Below are positions 35,368 to 43,464 of a DNA stretch of 64,000 nt, in pieces. Numbering within the stretch: position 1 is the stretch's first letter; each line of letters opens with the position of its first letter. The DNA is taken from NCBI RefSeq assembly GCF_018499505.1, contig NZ_JAHDAC010000002.1, positions 62,001-126,000 of the forward strand, read 5' to 3'. The notes under the pieces were generated by a model, which saw nothing but the letters and a program-made list of their open reading frames with translations, made no database searches and had not been told where the DNA came from. The translations under genes and the position numbers were made by a program. The DNA is from Streptococcus parasanguinis. Lineage in GTDB: Bacteria; Bacillota; Bacilli; Lactobacillales; Streptococcaceae.

Positions 35368-37074
35368 TTATTTCTTCTTAGGTGAGTGAACTGCCAAGCC
35401 GAGTACATCCGCAAAGGCTTCGTACATCACTTCTGAGAAAGTTGGGTGACCATGAATGGTCTTGAGCATTTCTTCCACAGTGATTTCCATCTCAATGATG
35501 GTTGAAGCTTCGTTGATCAATTCAGCTGCCGCTGGACCAATGATGTGAACCCCAAGAACTTCACCGTATTTCTTGTCTGCAATGACTTTAACAAATCCTT
35601 GAGCCGCATCTGATGCAATGGCACGACCGTTCGCTGCAAAGTTGAATTTACCGATTTGAACATCGTATTTCTCACGAGCTTGTTCTTCTGTCAAACCAAC
35701 AGCCGCAACTTCTGGAAGTGTGTAGATGGCTGCAGGAGTCAAGTTCAATTTGGCAACAGCATGATTTCCTTTAAGAGCATTTTCGGCCGCTACTTCACCC
35801 ATACGGAAGGCAGCATGAGCCAACATCTTAGTACCGTTGATATCACCTGGCGCATAGATACCTGGAACAGACGTTTCCATGTATTCATTAACCTTGATCC
35901 GTCCACGATCCAATTCAAACTCGACTTCACCGATTCCTTCAAGATCTGGAACACGCCCGATTGAAAGAAGGGCTTTGTTGGCGATGATATCATCTTTTCC
36001 TTCAACCTTGATACGAAGTTTGCCATCTTCTTCAATGATTTCTTGGAGTTTAGTATCCGTCAAGATGGTCATACCTTTACGTTCAAGGATCAAGCGAAGG
36101 TTCTTAGATACTTCTGCATCCATAGCTGGAACAATGCGGTCCATCATTTCAATAACAGTTACTTTTGAACCAAAGGTCATAAAGGCTTGACCAAGCTCGA
36201 TACCGACAACCCCACCACCAATGATGACGAGGCTTTCTGGAACTTCATTCATTTCAAGGATATCATCACTGGTCATGACAAGGGGTGATTCCATACCTGG
36301 AACGTTAATCTTGCTGACTTTTGAACCACCAGCAAGGATGATTTTCTTCGTTTCAAGCAATTCTGAGCCATTGACCAAGACATTCTTATCTTTAGTGATA
36401 GTACCGACACCTTTATGAACATCCACTCCGTAGCTACGAAGAAGCCCTGCAACACCACCAACAAGGGTATTAACAACTTTAGATTTAGTTTCTAAAAGTT
36501 TATCCATATCTACTGAGAAACTTGGTTTTTCGATGATAATACCACGGTTTGCCGCATGACCAATATTTTCAATGATTTCTGCGTTGTGGAGATATGTCTT
36601 GGTTGGGATACATCCGCGGTTCAAGCATGTTCCACCAAGTTCAGATTTCTCAACAAGAGCAACTTTACCACCCAATTGAGCTGCCTTAATAGCAGATACG
36701 TAACCAGCAGGACCCCCACCGATCACTACGATATCATAAGCATCATCGCTCTTATTGTCATCGTTTGAAGCACTTGCTGCAGTTGGTGCTGGACTCGTTT
36801 CTGGTGCTGCTGCTCCAGCGGTTGGGATGTTTTCCCCTTCTTCACCAAGATAACCGATTACTTCTGTTACAGGAACAGTTTCTCCATCCCCTTTTAGGAT
36901 AGCGATCAAGTAACCGTCTTCTTCCGCTTCCAACTCCATGCTGACTTTGTCTGTCATGATTTCAAGGAGCACTTCTCCTTCTTTTACAAATTCGCCGACT
37001 TTTTTATTCCACTGAACGATTTGTCCTTCGGTCATATCTACGCCGGCTTTTGGCATAATTACTTCTAAGGCCAT
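35368..37074 (-). CDS. lpdA: Dihydrolipoamide dehydrogenase with N-terminal lipoyl domain (E3)
   Basis: 568 aa. Residues 1-80 form a lipoyl domain with the lipoyl-lysine in IMTDKVSME. After an Ala/Pro-rich linker comes the flavoprotein: FAD motif GGGPAGY, redox pair GGTCLNRGC (CxxxxC), NAD motif GGGVVGIELG and C-terminal HGHPTFSE with the catalytic His. It reoxidises dihydrolipoyl groups with NAD+. The lipoyl domain being on E3 compensates for its absence from the E2 encoded next door, as reported for pneumococcal DLDH. Confidence 0.95.
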   Translation of the reverse strand: MALEVIMPKAGVDMTEGQIVQWNKKVGEFVKEGEVLLEIMTDKVSMELEAEEDGYLIAILKGDGETVPVTEVIGYLGEEGENIPTAGAAAPETSPAPTAASASNDDNKSDDAYDIVVIGGGPAGYVSAIKAAQLGGKVALVEKSELGGTCLNRGCIPTKTYLHNAEIIENIGHAANRGIIIEKPSFSVDMDKLLETKSKVVNTLVGGVAGLLRSYGVDVHKGVGTITKDKNVLVNGSELLETKKIILAGGSKVSKINVPGMESPLVMTSDDILEMNEVPESLVIIGGGVVGIELGQAFMTFGSKVTVIEMMDRIVPAMDAEVSKNLRLILERKGMTILTDTKLQEIIEEDGKLRIKVEGKDDIIANKALLSIGRVPDLEGIGEVEFELDRGRIKVNEYMETSVPGIYAPGDINGTKMLAHAAFRMGEVAAENALKGNHAVAKLNLTPAAIYTLPEVAAVGLTEEQAREKYDVQIGKFNFAANGRAIASDAAQGFVKVIADKKYGEVLGVHIIGPAAAELINEASTIIEMEITVEEMLKTIHGHPTFSEVMYEAFADVLGLAVHSPKKK

Positions 37075-37115
37075 TTTATTTCCCTCTTTTTCTTGTTTCT
37101 ATTCTCTCTCGTTGA

Positions 37116-38159
37116 TTAGACCAACATTGAAATCGGGTCTTCAATCAAGGCTTTCAAGTCTTTCATGAATTTGGCACCAGCCATTCCATCGACAACGCGG
37201 TGGTCAATGGTCAAGCCCAAGCTCATGATTGGACGAATGACAATTTCACCATTCACAACCACTGGTTTTTCAACCGTTGCGCTAACTCCAAGGATAGCAG
37301 AGTTTGGTTGGTTGATAATCGGTCCAAATGATTGAACGCCAAACATCCCCAAGTTACTGATGGTGAAGGTTGAGTTTTGCAATTCACTTGGAGCAAGTTT
37401 ACCATCCAAGGTACGTCCGATAACATCCTTGAAGGCTACGACCAACTCTGACAAGGTCATCTTTTCAGCATTGTAGACAACTGGAGTCATGAGTCCATTG
37501 TCCATCCCAACTGCCATTGCCAAATTGACATAGTTGTGAGTGATGATGGTTTTGCCATCTTCCGTCAATGACGCATTGATGTATGGGTGTTTCATCAAGG
37601 TCTTAACAACTGCTAGAGAAAGCAAATCTGTTACAGTGACTTTTTTGCCAGTTGCTTCCATGATTGGATCCAATACTTTCTTACGAAGGGCCAACATTTG
37701 AGACATATCAACGTCATAGTTCAAAGTAAAGGTTGGTGCTGTCAAGTAAGATTCCACCATCCGTTGAGCGATCACCTTCCGCATTGGTGTCATCGGAATC
37801 CGCTCAATCTCACCATAAGGTGTCACATTATCTGGAACTTCTTCCACCTTCTCGATTTGAGCCGGTGACTTAATGGTCTCGTTCTCAATATTTTCAGGAA
37901 GGAAAGCAAGGACGTCCTTCTTCATGATCTTGCCACGATGACCAGTTCCTTGGATCTCTTGCCAAGCAATATTGTGTTCTAAAGCAATTCGTTTTGCAAG
38001 TGGTGAAATGCGAACCACATTTGTGTCTTTATAGGTTTCCACGTCTTCTTTGTGGACACGACCGTTTGCGCCTGAACCAGAAACATCATAGAGGTTGATC
38101 CCAAGATCATCCGCTAATTTTCTAGCCGCAGGAGTCGCTCTTAGCTTATCATCAGCCAT
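37116..38159 (-). CDS. acoC: 2-oxoacid dehydrogenase E2 acyltransferase lacking a lipoyl domain
   Basis: 347 aa. It begins directly with two peripheral subunit-binding domains (about residues 6-43, RATPAARKLADDLG, and 50-87, ISPLAKRIALEHN), then the catalytic acyltransferase domain (about 115-347) with DHRVVDG near residue 320. There is no N-terminal lipoyl domain. E2 forms the core of the complex and transfers acetyl to CoA; the swinging arm must come from the Lpd subunit. Pyruvate or acetoin is the likely substrate; the symbol follows pneumococcal usage. Confidence 0.9.
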   Translation of the reverse strand: MADDKLRATPAARKLADDLGINLYDVSGSGANGRVHKEDVETYKDTNVVRISPLAKRIALEHNIAWQEIQGTGHRGKIMKKDVLAFLPENIENETIKSPAQIEKVEEVPDNVTPYGEIERIPMTPMRKVIAQRMVESYLTAPTFTLNYDVDMSQMLALRKKVLDPIMEATGKKVTVTDLLSLAVVKTLMKHPYINASLTEDGKTIITHNYVNLAMAVGMDNGLMTPVVYNAEKMTLSELVVAFKDVIGRTLDGKLAPSELQNSTFTISNLGMFGVQSFGPIINQPNSAILGVSATVEKPVVVNGEIVIRPIMSLGLTIDHRVVDGMAGAKFMKDLKALIEDPISMLV

Positions 38160-38164
38160 GACCT

Positions 38165-38380
38165 CTCCTATTCTATTTATGATGCAAAGGGCGTTTAAAA
38201 GCGACCGAAAAATAGGAAATCAACGCAGACTTCGATGAAGTCAAGGAGATTTATCTTTTTTCCGAGCTTTTAGCCCGTGCTCTAATCTAAGATATTAAGG
38301 ACGCAGAGAACTTTGTACCTAAAAAGATACAAAGTTTCCTCGTCTAATCCAAATGATATTACATAATTTATGTTATGTAT
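38165..38380. repeat. Intergenic repeat region with hairpins in the aco operon
   Basis: A 220-bp gap between the E2 and E1-beta genes. It contains AACTTTGTA/TACAAAGTT (about 38310-38336) and, at 38359-38380, the third TTACATAA-N6-TTATGTA palindrome touching the E1-beta stop codon. It could modulate the ratio of complex subunits. Confidence 0.55.
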
Positions 38381-39372
38381 TATTCTTTGTTATATGTTTT
38401 ACGAATAACATCTTTGATGCTTTCAACTGTTGGAATCATTGCATTTTCAAGGTTTTGTGCGTAAGGCATTGGTACATCTTCCCCCGCACAACGGCGGATT
38501 GGTGCATCCAAGTAATCAAATGCTTCTGATTCAGAAATAATAGCTGAAATTTCACCAATATAGCCACTTGTTTTGTGGGCATCATTGACAAGGACTACTT
38601 TTCCTGTCTTCTTAACAGAATTAATAATGATCTCTTTATCGAGTGGGACCAAGGTTCGTGGGTCTACTACTTCTACTGAGATGCCTTCTTCTGCCAATTC
38701 TTCAGCAGCTTGCATCACGCGACGAAGCATTTTTCCGTAGGTTACGACAGTGACGTCAGTTCCTTCGCGTTTGATTTCTCCGACACCAAGTGGAATCGTG
38801 TAGTCTGGGTCAACAGGCACTTCACCTTTTTGGTTGAATTCTGATTTATACTCAAGAATGATTACTGGGTTGTTATCGCGAATAGAAGACTTGAGAAGTC
38901 CCTTCATATCCGCTGGCGTACCAGGAGCAACAACTTTCAAACCAGGAATATGAGTAAACCATGATTCCAAAGATTGGGAGTGTTGAGCTGCAGAACCTAC
39001 TCCGTTACCAGCTGCACAGCGGATTGTCATTGGGACTTGCCCTTTACCACCAAACATGTAGCGAGTTTTAGCAGCTTGGTTGACAATAGCATCCATGGCA
39101 ATTACTGAGAAATCCATGAAGGTCATATCAACGATTGGGCGAAGTCCGGTCATGGCTGCACCTGCTGCTGCACCTGAAATCGCAGCCTCAGAAATCGGAC
39201 AGTCACGGACACGTTCTGGACCGAATTCCTCAAGCATTCCTACTGAAGTTCCGAAGTCTCCACCGAAAACTCCGACATCTTCCCCCATCAACAATACATT
39301 TTCGTCGCGACGCATTTCCTCAGACATAGCAAGGATAATGGTATCGCGGAAAGACATTAATTTAGTTTCCAT
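38380..39372 (-). CDS. acoB: Pyruvate/acetoin dehydrogenase E1 component, beta subunit
   Basis: 330 aa with the transketolase pyrimidine-binding domain (about 1-180; MGEDVGVFGG and the E-SEAAISGAAAGAA region) and the transketolase C-terminal domain (about 200-320). It pairs with the alpha subunit encoded 16 bp upstream to form the ThDP-dependent decarboxylase. Pyruvate versus acetoin specificity cannot be settled from sequence alone. Confidence 0.92.
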   Translation of the reverse strand: METKLMSFRDTIILAMSEEMRRDENVLLMGEDVGVFGGDFGTSVGMLEEFGPERVRDCPISEAAISGAAAGAAMTGLRPIVDMTFMDFSVIAMDAIVNQAAKTRYMFGGKGQVPMTIRCAAGNGVGSAAQHSQSLESWFTHIPGLKVVAPGTPADMKGLLKSSIRDNNPVIILEYKSEFNQKGEVPVDPDYTIPLGVGEIKREGTDVTVVTYGKMLRRVMQAAEELAEEGISVEVVDPRTLVPLDKEIIINSVKKTGKVVLVNDAHKTSGYIGEISAIISESEAFDYLDAPIRRCAGEDVPMPYAQNLENAMIPTVESIKDVIRKTYNKE

Positions 39373-39388
39373 AATTCTCTACTCCCCC

Positions 39389-40357
39389 TTAGTCTGCGTA
39401 AATATCTTCGAAAGCTGATTCAAGTGGAGGGAATGGGCTTTCTTCCGCAAATTTCACTGAAGCTTCCACTGCTTCTTTTACTTCTTCTTGGATCTGATCC
39501 AATTCTTCTGCGCTCGCAATCTCATTTTCAAGGAGATACTTGCGAAGGTTTTCGATTGGATCTTTCTTCTTCCACTCTTCTACTTCTTCACGAGTCCGGT
39601 ATTTACCAGGGTCAGATGAAGAGTGACCAAGCCAACGATAGGTGACACTTTCAATCAAGACAGGTCCTTTACCAGAGCGAACGTGTTCAACAGCTTTTTG
39701 GAATCCTTCATAGACATCAATAACATTGTTTCCATCAGGAATAAACATTCCAGGAATGCCGTAAGCAGCACTACGCTCGTGGATATGCTGGATATTGGTC
39801 ATTTTCTTGATATCGGCAGAGATTCCGTAACCGTTATTGATACAGTAGAAAATTACCGGAAGATTCCAAATAGAAGCCATATTCACCGCTTCGTGGAAAA
39901 CACCTTCGTTGGTTGCGCCGTCCCCAAAGAAGCAGACGACAATCTTACCAGTCTTTTTCATTTGTTGTGTAAGGGCAGCACCTACTGCAATTCCCATACC
40001 ACCACCAACGATCCCGTTAGCACCAAGGTTACCAGCATCGAGGTCAGCAATATGCATGGAGCCGCCTTTCCCCTTACAAGTACCGGTATACTTACCAAGG
40101 ATTTCTGCCATCATGCCATTCAAATCGATTCCTTTAGCAATGGCTTGTCCGTGACCACGGTGGTTAGATGTCAGCAAATCATCATCGTTCAAAGCCAACA
40201 TCGCGCCAACGTTAGCCGCTTCTTCCCCAACAGAAAAGTGCGTCATTCCTGGCACTTTCCCTTTTTTTACTAACTGTGCAATTTTTAAGTCCATGCGACG
40301 GATTTCTTCCATTTTACGGAACATTTCCAATAAGAGACTTTTATCTAATGTTGCCAT
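39389..40357 (-). CDS. acoA: Pyruvate/acetoin dehydrogenase E1 component, alpha subunit
   Basis: 322 aa. The ThDP motif GDGATNEG…INNGY (about residues 167-200) is intact, as are the RGHGQAIAKG and the phosphorylation-loop region HSSSDPGKYR. I choose the second of two adjacent ATGs (40357), the length known in pneumococcus; 40360 is equally possible. It is the first gene of E1alpha-E1beta-E2-E3, transcribed from a strong promoter with a candidate cre site. Confidence 0.93.
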   Translation of the reverse strand: MATLDKSLLLEMFRKMEEIRRMDLKIAQLVKKGKVPGMTHFSVGEEAANVGAMLALNDDDLLTSNHRGHGQAIAKGIDLNGMMAEILGKYTGTCKGKGGSMHIADLDAGNLGANGIVGGGMGIAVGAALTQQMKKTGKIVVCFFGDGATNEGVFHEAVNMASIWNLPVIFYCINNGYGISADIKKMTNIQHIHERSAAYGIPGMFIPDGNNVIDVYEGFQKAVEHVRSGKGPVLIESVTYRWLGHSSSDPGKYRTREEVEEWKKKDPIENLRKYLLENEIASAEELDQIQEEVKEAVEASVKFAEESPFPPLESAFEDIYAD

Positions 40358-40393
40358 CATTTCGCCTTTCTTAGCATTTATTCATTCTCTTTC

Positions 40394-40422
40394 ATTCTAG
40401 CCAAAAATGAAAGCACTGTCAA
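40394..40422 (-). promoter_or_regulatory. aco operon promoter with candidate cre site
   Basis: On the - strand: TTGACA (40417-40422), 17-bp spacer, TAGAAT (40394-40399). The sequence at 40408-40421 (TGAAAGCACTGTCA on +) matches the CcpA cre consensus TGWAARCGYTWWCW at 12 of 14 positions and covers the -35, so carbon-catabolite repression is likely. Confidence 0.75.
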
Positions 40423-40541
40423 AAAAAATGCTCATATGATTTCACAAACTTTATTCCTTGGAAGGAGGTTTAATAAGCTTTTTAAAATCCTAATACAACA
40501 TTTCACAAACTTATCTCTCATGACTTTGCTATACATATAAA

Positions 40542-40575
40542 AAAACCGATAGGATCCTATCCTACCGGTTGTTAT
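40542..40575 (-). terminator. Terminator of the ATP-grasp/esterase operon
   Basis: AACCG and the TAGGAT palindrome form a 12-bp hairpin with one mismatch (40542-40568), followed on the - strand by T7 just past the stop at 40577. Confidence 0.8.
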
Positions 40576-40576
40576 C

Positions 40577-41743
40577 TTATGATCGGCGTTGACCAAAGTC
40601 ATGAATCATTTGTTCCAATACTTCACGACTAGGTGTTGTAAGCATATAGAGGTAATCTCCCTGAAGTTCCGCAAAAGCTGCTGGCATGTCTTTCTTGACA
40701 CGGAATTGATCATGGTATTTAGCCAAAACTTCTTCCTCTGACAGAGCATAGGTTGCATTGGCACGACGAGAAGTTGCCAAGCAATAAAGGGGCTCAAACT
40801 CAGAAGCTGGGAAAGGTTCTCCTGCTACGATGGCAGCATAGCCACGGTACAAATCAATCGAGTGAGCATAGTTGTAGACATCGATGGTAAAGCCACCTGC
40901 AGGGCGATTATTGTACTCGATCGCAATATAGTCATCCCCATCGCGGAAGAACTCAATGTGGAAGAAACGTTCCTTCATGCCAAAGGCTTTGACAATCGCT
41001 TCCCCGTATTGACGCAATTTTGGATCCATCTCTTTAAGAACATAATAAGAGTTATCCATCTTGTAGAGCATCAAATCGAGCGGCGTATAAGCATAGTCAA
41101 ATGTAGTGGAGAAGACAATGTTGCCATCACGATCGACCAGACCATCAAAGGTACAAATCTCGCTAGAAGTGACGAATTTCTCAAAGAAATACTCAGTATG
41201 ACCATCCCATTCAGCTTTGAAATGGTCCACATCTTCTGGCGTTTCGATCTTAAAGGTCGCTGCTGCTCCCACTCCATTATCAGGCTTAGCAATCAATGGC
41301 AACCCAATCTTCTTCACGGCCTTGTCGATGTCTTTTTCTGTTTTAACCACAGCACCCGGAACGACTGGGACTCCAGCCTTCTTGAAGAGTTTCTTCATTT
41401 CGGATTTGAACTTGGTTTTCTTCAGATCTTTTGGCTTAGCCCCGAAGACATTGAATTGCTCCCGAAGCGCCGCATCCAATTCCAACCAGTATTCATTGTG
41501 AGATTCGATACGGTCGATTGGACCATGTTTGTAAAAGAGAAAGGCTACCGCACGCTTCACTTCATCCAGATTTTCCAAATTTTCAACACGGAAATATTCT
41601 GTTAAACTGTTGCGCAAAGGCTCATCTAACTGTTCATATGGCTCTTGACCAATTCCCAAGACAGTGATCCCTTTATTAGCCAACTCGATTGTAAATTGTT
41701 GGAAGTTTTGTGGGTAATATGGTGAAATAACGATATAATTCAT
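40577..41743 (-). CDS. ATP-grasp ligase of unknown substrate
   Basis: 388 aa. Pre-ATP-grasp domain (about 1-100), then the ATP-grasp core: LIAKPDNGVGAAATF (about residues 150-164), EKFVTSSEICTFDG, and the Mg-binding FHIEFFRDGDDYIAIEYNNRP segments. It resembles carbamoyl-phosphate-synthetase-like/amino-acid ligases. It is third in an operon with two esterases (21 and 38 bp gaps), suggesting a pathway that makes and trims an amide or peptide-type compound. No specific function is known to me. Confidence 0.78.
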   Translation of the reverse strand: MNYIVISPYYPQNFQQFTIELANKGITVLGIGQEPYEQLDEPLRNSLTEYFRVENLENLDEVKRAVAFLFYKHGPIDRIESHNEYWLELDAALREQFNVFGAKPKDLKKTKFKSEMKKLFKKAGVPVVPGAVVKTEKDIDKAVKKIGLPLIAKPDNGVGAAATFKIETPEDVDHFKAEWDGHTEYFFEKFVTSSEICTFDGLVDRDGNIVFSTTFDYAYTPLDLMLYKMDNSYYVLKEMDPKLRQYGEAIVKAFGMKERFFHIEFFRDGDDYIAIEYNNRPAGGFTIDVYNYAHSIDLYRGYAAIVAGEPFPASEFEPLYCLATSRRANATYALSEEEVLAKYHDQFRVKKDMPAAFAELQGDYLYMLTTPSREVLEQMIHDFGQRRS

Positions 41744-41764
41744 TGAGGTCTCCTCCCTTTTTAC

Positions 41765-42505
41765 TTATAGATGCATTTGGCCTAGGAAATAAGGCATTTG
41801 TTTGCGCCACCATTCCCAATCGTGGGCTACATCATGTCCCCATTCAGCGAACCATGCAGGAATATTTTTGTGATCAAAGGCTTCTTTCAATTTGTAGAAA
41901 GATGGAAGTCCATCTTGTTCCCAAGCCCCTAAACCAGTACAAACAACGATTTCAGCCTGACGGTAACGATCGATAAACCAGCCATCATTTTGGTTCCAAA
42001 TATAATCAGATGGCGAGTTTTGATAAATGGCTTCATCGCCTCCAAAATCACCAACAAAGAAACGAGCGTCATAGACACCACTCAAGGCAATCACTTTGTT
42101 AAAGACATCTGGATGTTGCAAGAAGAAGTTGAGCGCGTGGTAGGCTCCCATAGAACAACCAGTCGTCATCATCGGATCAAACCAGCCTGTTTTGTGTTTG
42201 ATAAAAGGAATGGCTTCTTCAATCACATAGCGTTCATAAGCACGATGCATTTCGGCACGATCGTGAGGATTCTTCCAATTACAAAGCCAACTATCACTAT
42301 CCACACTGGAAAGGGTAAAGAATTGAACCCGTCCTTCTTCGATAAACTGAGCACAAGCATCAATCATACCAAAGTCATAATACTCGTTATGGCTTCCACC
42401 TGATGAAGCAAAGACCACAACAGGAATACCTGCGTGTCCATAGCGGTTCAAATACATTTCACGGTTGAGTTGGCCACTCCAGTGGCTTAAATGTTCAATA
42501 TTCAT
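41765..42505 (-). CDS. Esterase, alpha/beta fold (esterase D/PF00756-like)
   Basis: 246 aa, cytosolic. The nucleophile elbow is TGCSMGAYHAL (about residues 114-124, Ser in CSMG), with a likely acid in GLGAWEQDG and the His in EWGHDVAHDWEWW, a signature of this esterase branch. It is paralogous in fold to the next gene product. It is the second gene of the operon. The substrate is unknown. Confidence 0.78.
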   Translation of the reverse strand: MNIEHLSHWSGQLNREMYLNRYGHAGIPVVVFASSGGSHNEYYDFGMIDACAQFIEEGRVQFFTLSSVDSDSWLCNWKNPHDRAEMHRAYERYVIEEAIPFIKHKTGWFDPMMTTGCSMGAYHALNFFLQHPDVFNKVIALSGVYDARFFVGDFGGDEAIYQNSPSDYIWNQNDGWFIDRYRQAEIVVCTGLGAWEQDGLPSFYKLKEAFDHKNIPAWFAEWGHDVAHDWEWWRKQMPYFLGQMHL

Positions 42506-42543
42506 AAGTTTCCTCTTTCCTTTATTTCTTTATTTACAGTCTA

Positions 42544-43371
42544 TTAATCCCAATTTTCTGCCAAAAAACGAAGGCATTCTGGTAAATGTTCAGCCCAAGC
42601 TTCTTCATGGTGAATAGCCCCAGATTGAATCCGAATAGCAATATTTTCCAGAGCCACCCCTTGTTGAATGACATCGTGATAGTAACGAAGGGATGAGTCG
42701 ATATAGGCTTGCTTGATATTTCCCGCCATCAAAGTTTTATCCGTATCATCCGCCTCTTCAGTCCCCACATAGATGTAGATCCGTTGGTCTGCATATAATT
42801 TTTTGCGTTCGATATAATGATTGAAAGCATCTTGGTGCAGCCAGTTAGCGGATGAAAAGACCCCTAAACAACCTATTTGATCTTGGTACTCTAAACCCAA
42901 GAATTGGGTAATATTTCCACCTAAGGAAGATCCAATCATGGCCGTATGTTCTCGATCAGCAAGAGTCCGGTATTCTTGGTCGATAAAAGGTTTCACCACT
43001 TCCATGACAAATTCGCCGTACTCAACTCCCTTGCCACCAAATTGCATGCCAGGAATATTGGATTCCTTATACTTCCAGGCAGAGTATTCGTTCATACGTT
43101 GGAAACCATCATTATCGATCGCAACGACAATCATGCGACTAATATCGGGATTCCGCTTAATGGCTGGAATCACCTTCCAGGAATGACCCGCATAAGCTTC
43201 CTTGCTGTACAAAACGTTTTGCCCATCGTGGAAATAAACCACAGGGTAACGTCTATCTGTATCCGTTTCATAATTCTTAGGTAATAAGACTCGCACACGA
43301 CGGAGTTTTCCGGTATAAGGCACTTTCAACTCGTGTGTCTTCATATCTAAATAAAAATAGGATTTGTTCAT
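42544..43371 (-). CDS. Esterase, alpha/beta fold (PF00756)
   Basis: 275 aa. VVYFHDGQN (about 44-52) forms the oxyanion region, GSSLGG (about 147-152) the nucleophile elbow, and IHHEEAWAEHLP the C-terminal His. It resembles the ferric-enterobactin/feruloyl esterase type. It has no signal peptide. It is the first gene of the esterase-esterase-ATP-grasp operon; an extended -10 (TGGTATAAT, 43406-43414 on the - strand) lies upstream. Confidence 0.78.
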   Translation of the reverse strand: MNKSYFYLDMKTHELKVPYTGKLRRVRVLLPKNYETDTDRRYPVVYFHDGQNVLYSKEAYAGHSWKVIPAIKRNPDISRMIVVAIDNDGFQRMNEYSAWKYKESNIPGMQFGGKGVEYGEFVMEVVKPFIDQEYRTLADREHTAMIGSSLGGNITQFLGLEYQDQIGCLGVFSSANWLHQDAFNHYIERKKLYADQRIYIYVGTEEADDTDKTLMAGNIKQAYIDSSLRYYHDVIQQGVALENIAIRIQSGAIHHEEAWAEHLPECLRFLAENWD

Positions 43372-43424
43372 TGTCAGAAAACTCTCTATATTCTAAATTT
43401 TATTCATTATACCATTTTTAGAAG

Positions 43425-43453
43425 AAAAAGTCTGGATTTTCTCCAAACTTTTT
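43425..43453 (-). terminator. Terminator of trmFO
   Basis: AAAAAGT-TGGA / TCCA-ACTTTTT stem with single-base offsets, T-rich on the - strand. Confidence 0.7.
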
Positions 43454-43464
43454 CTTTTATTGGG

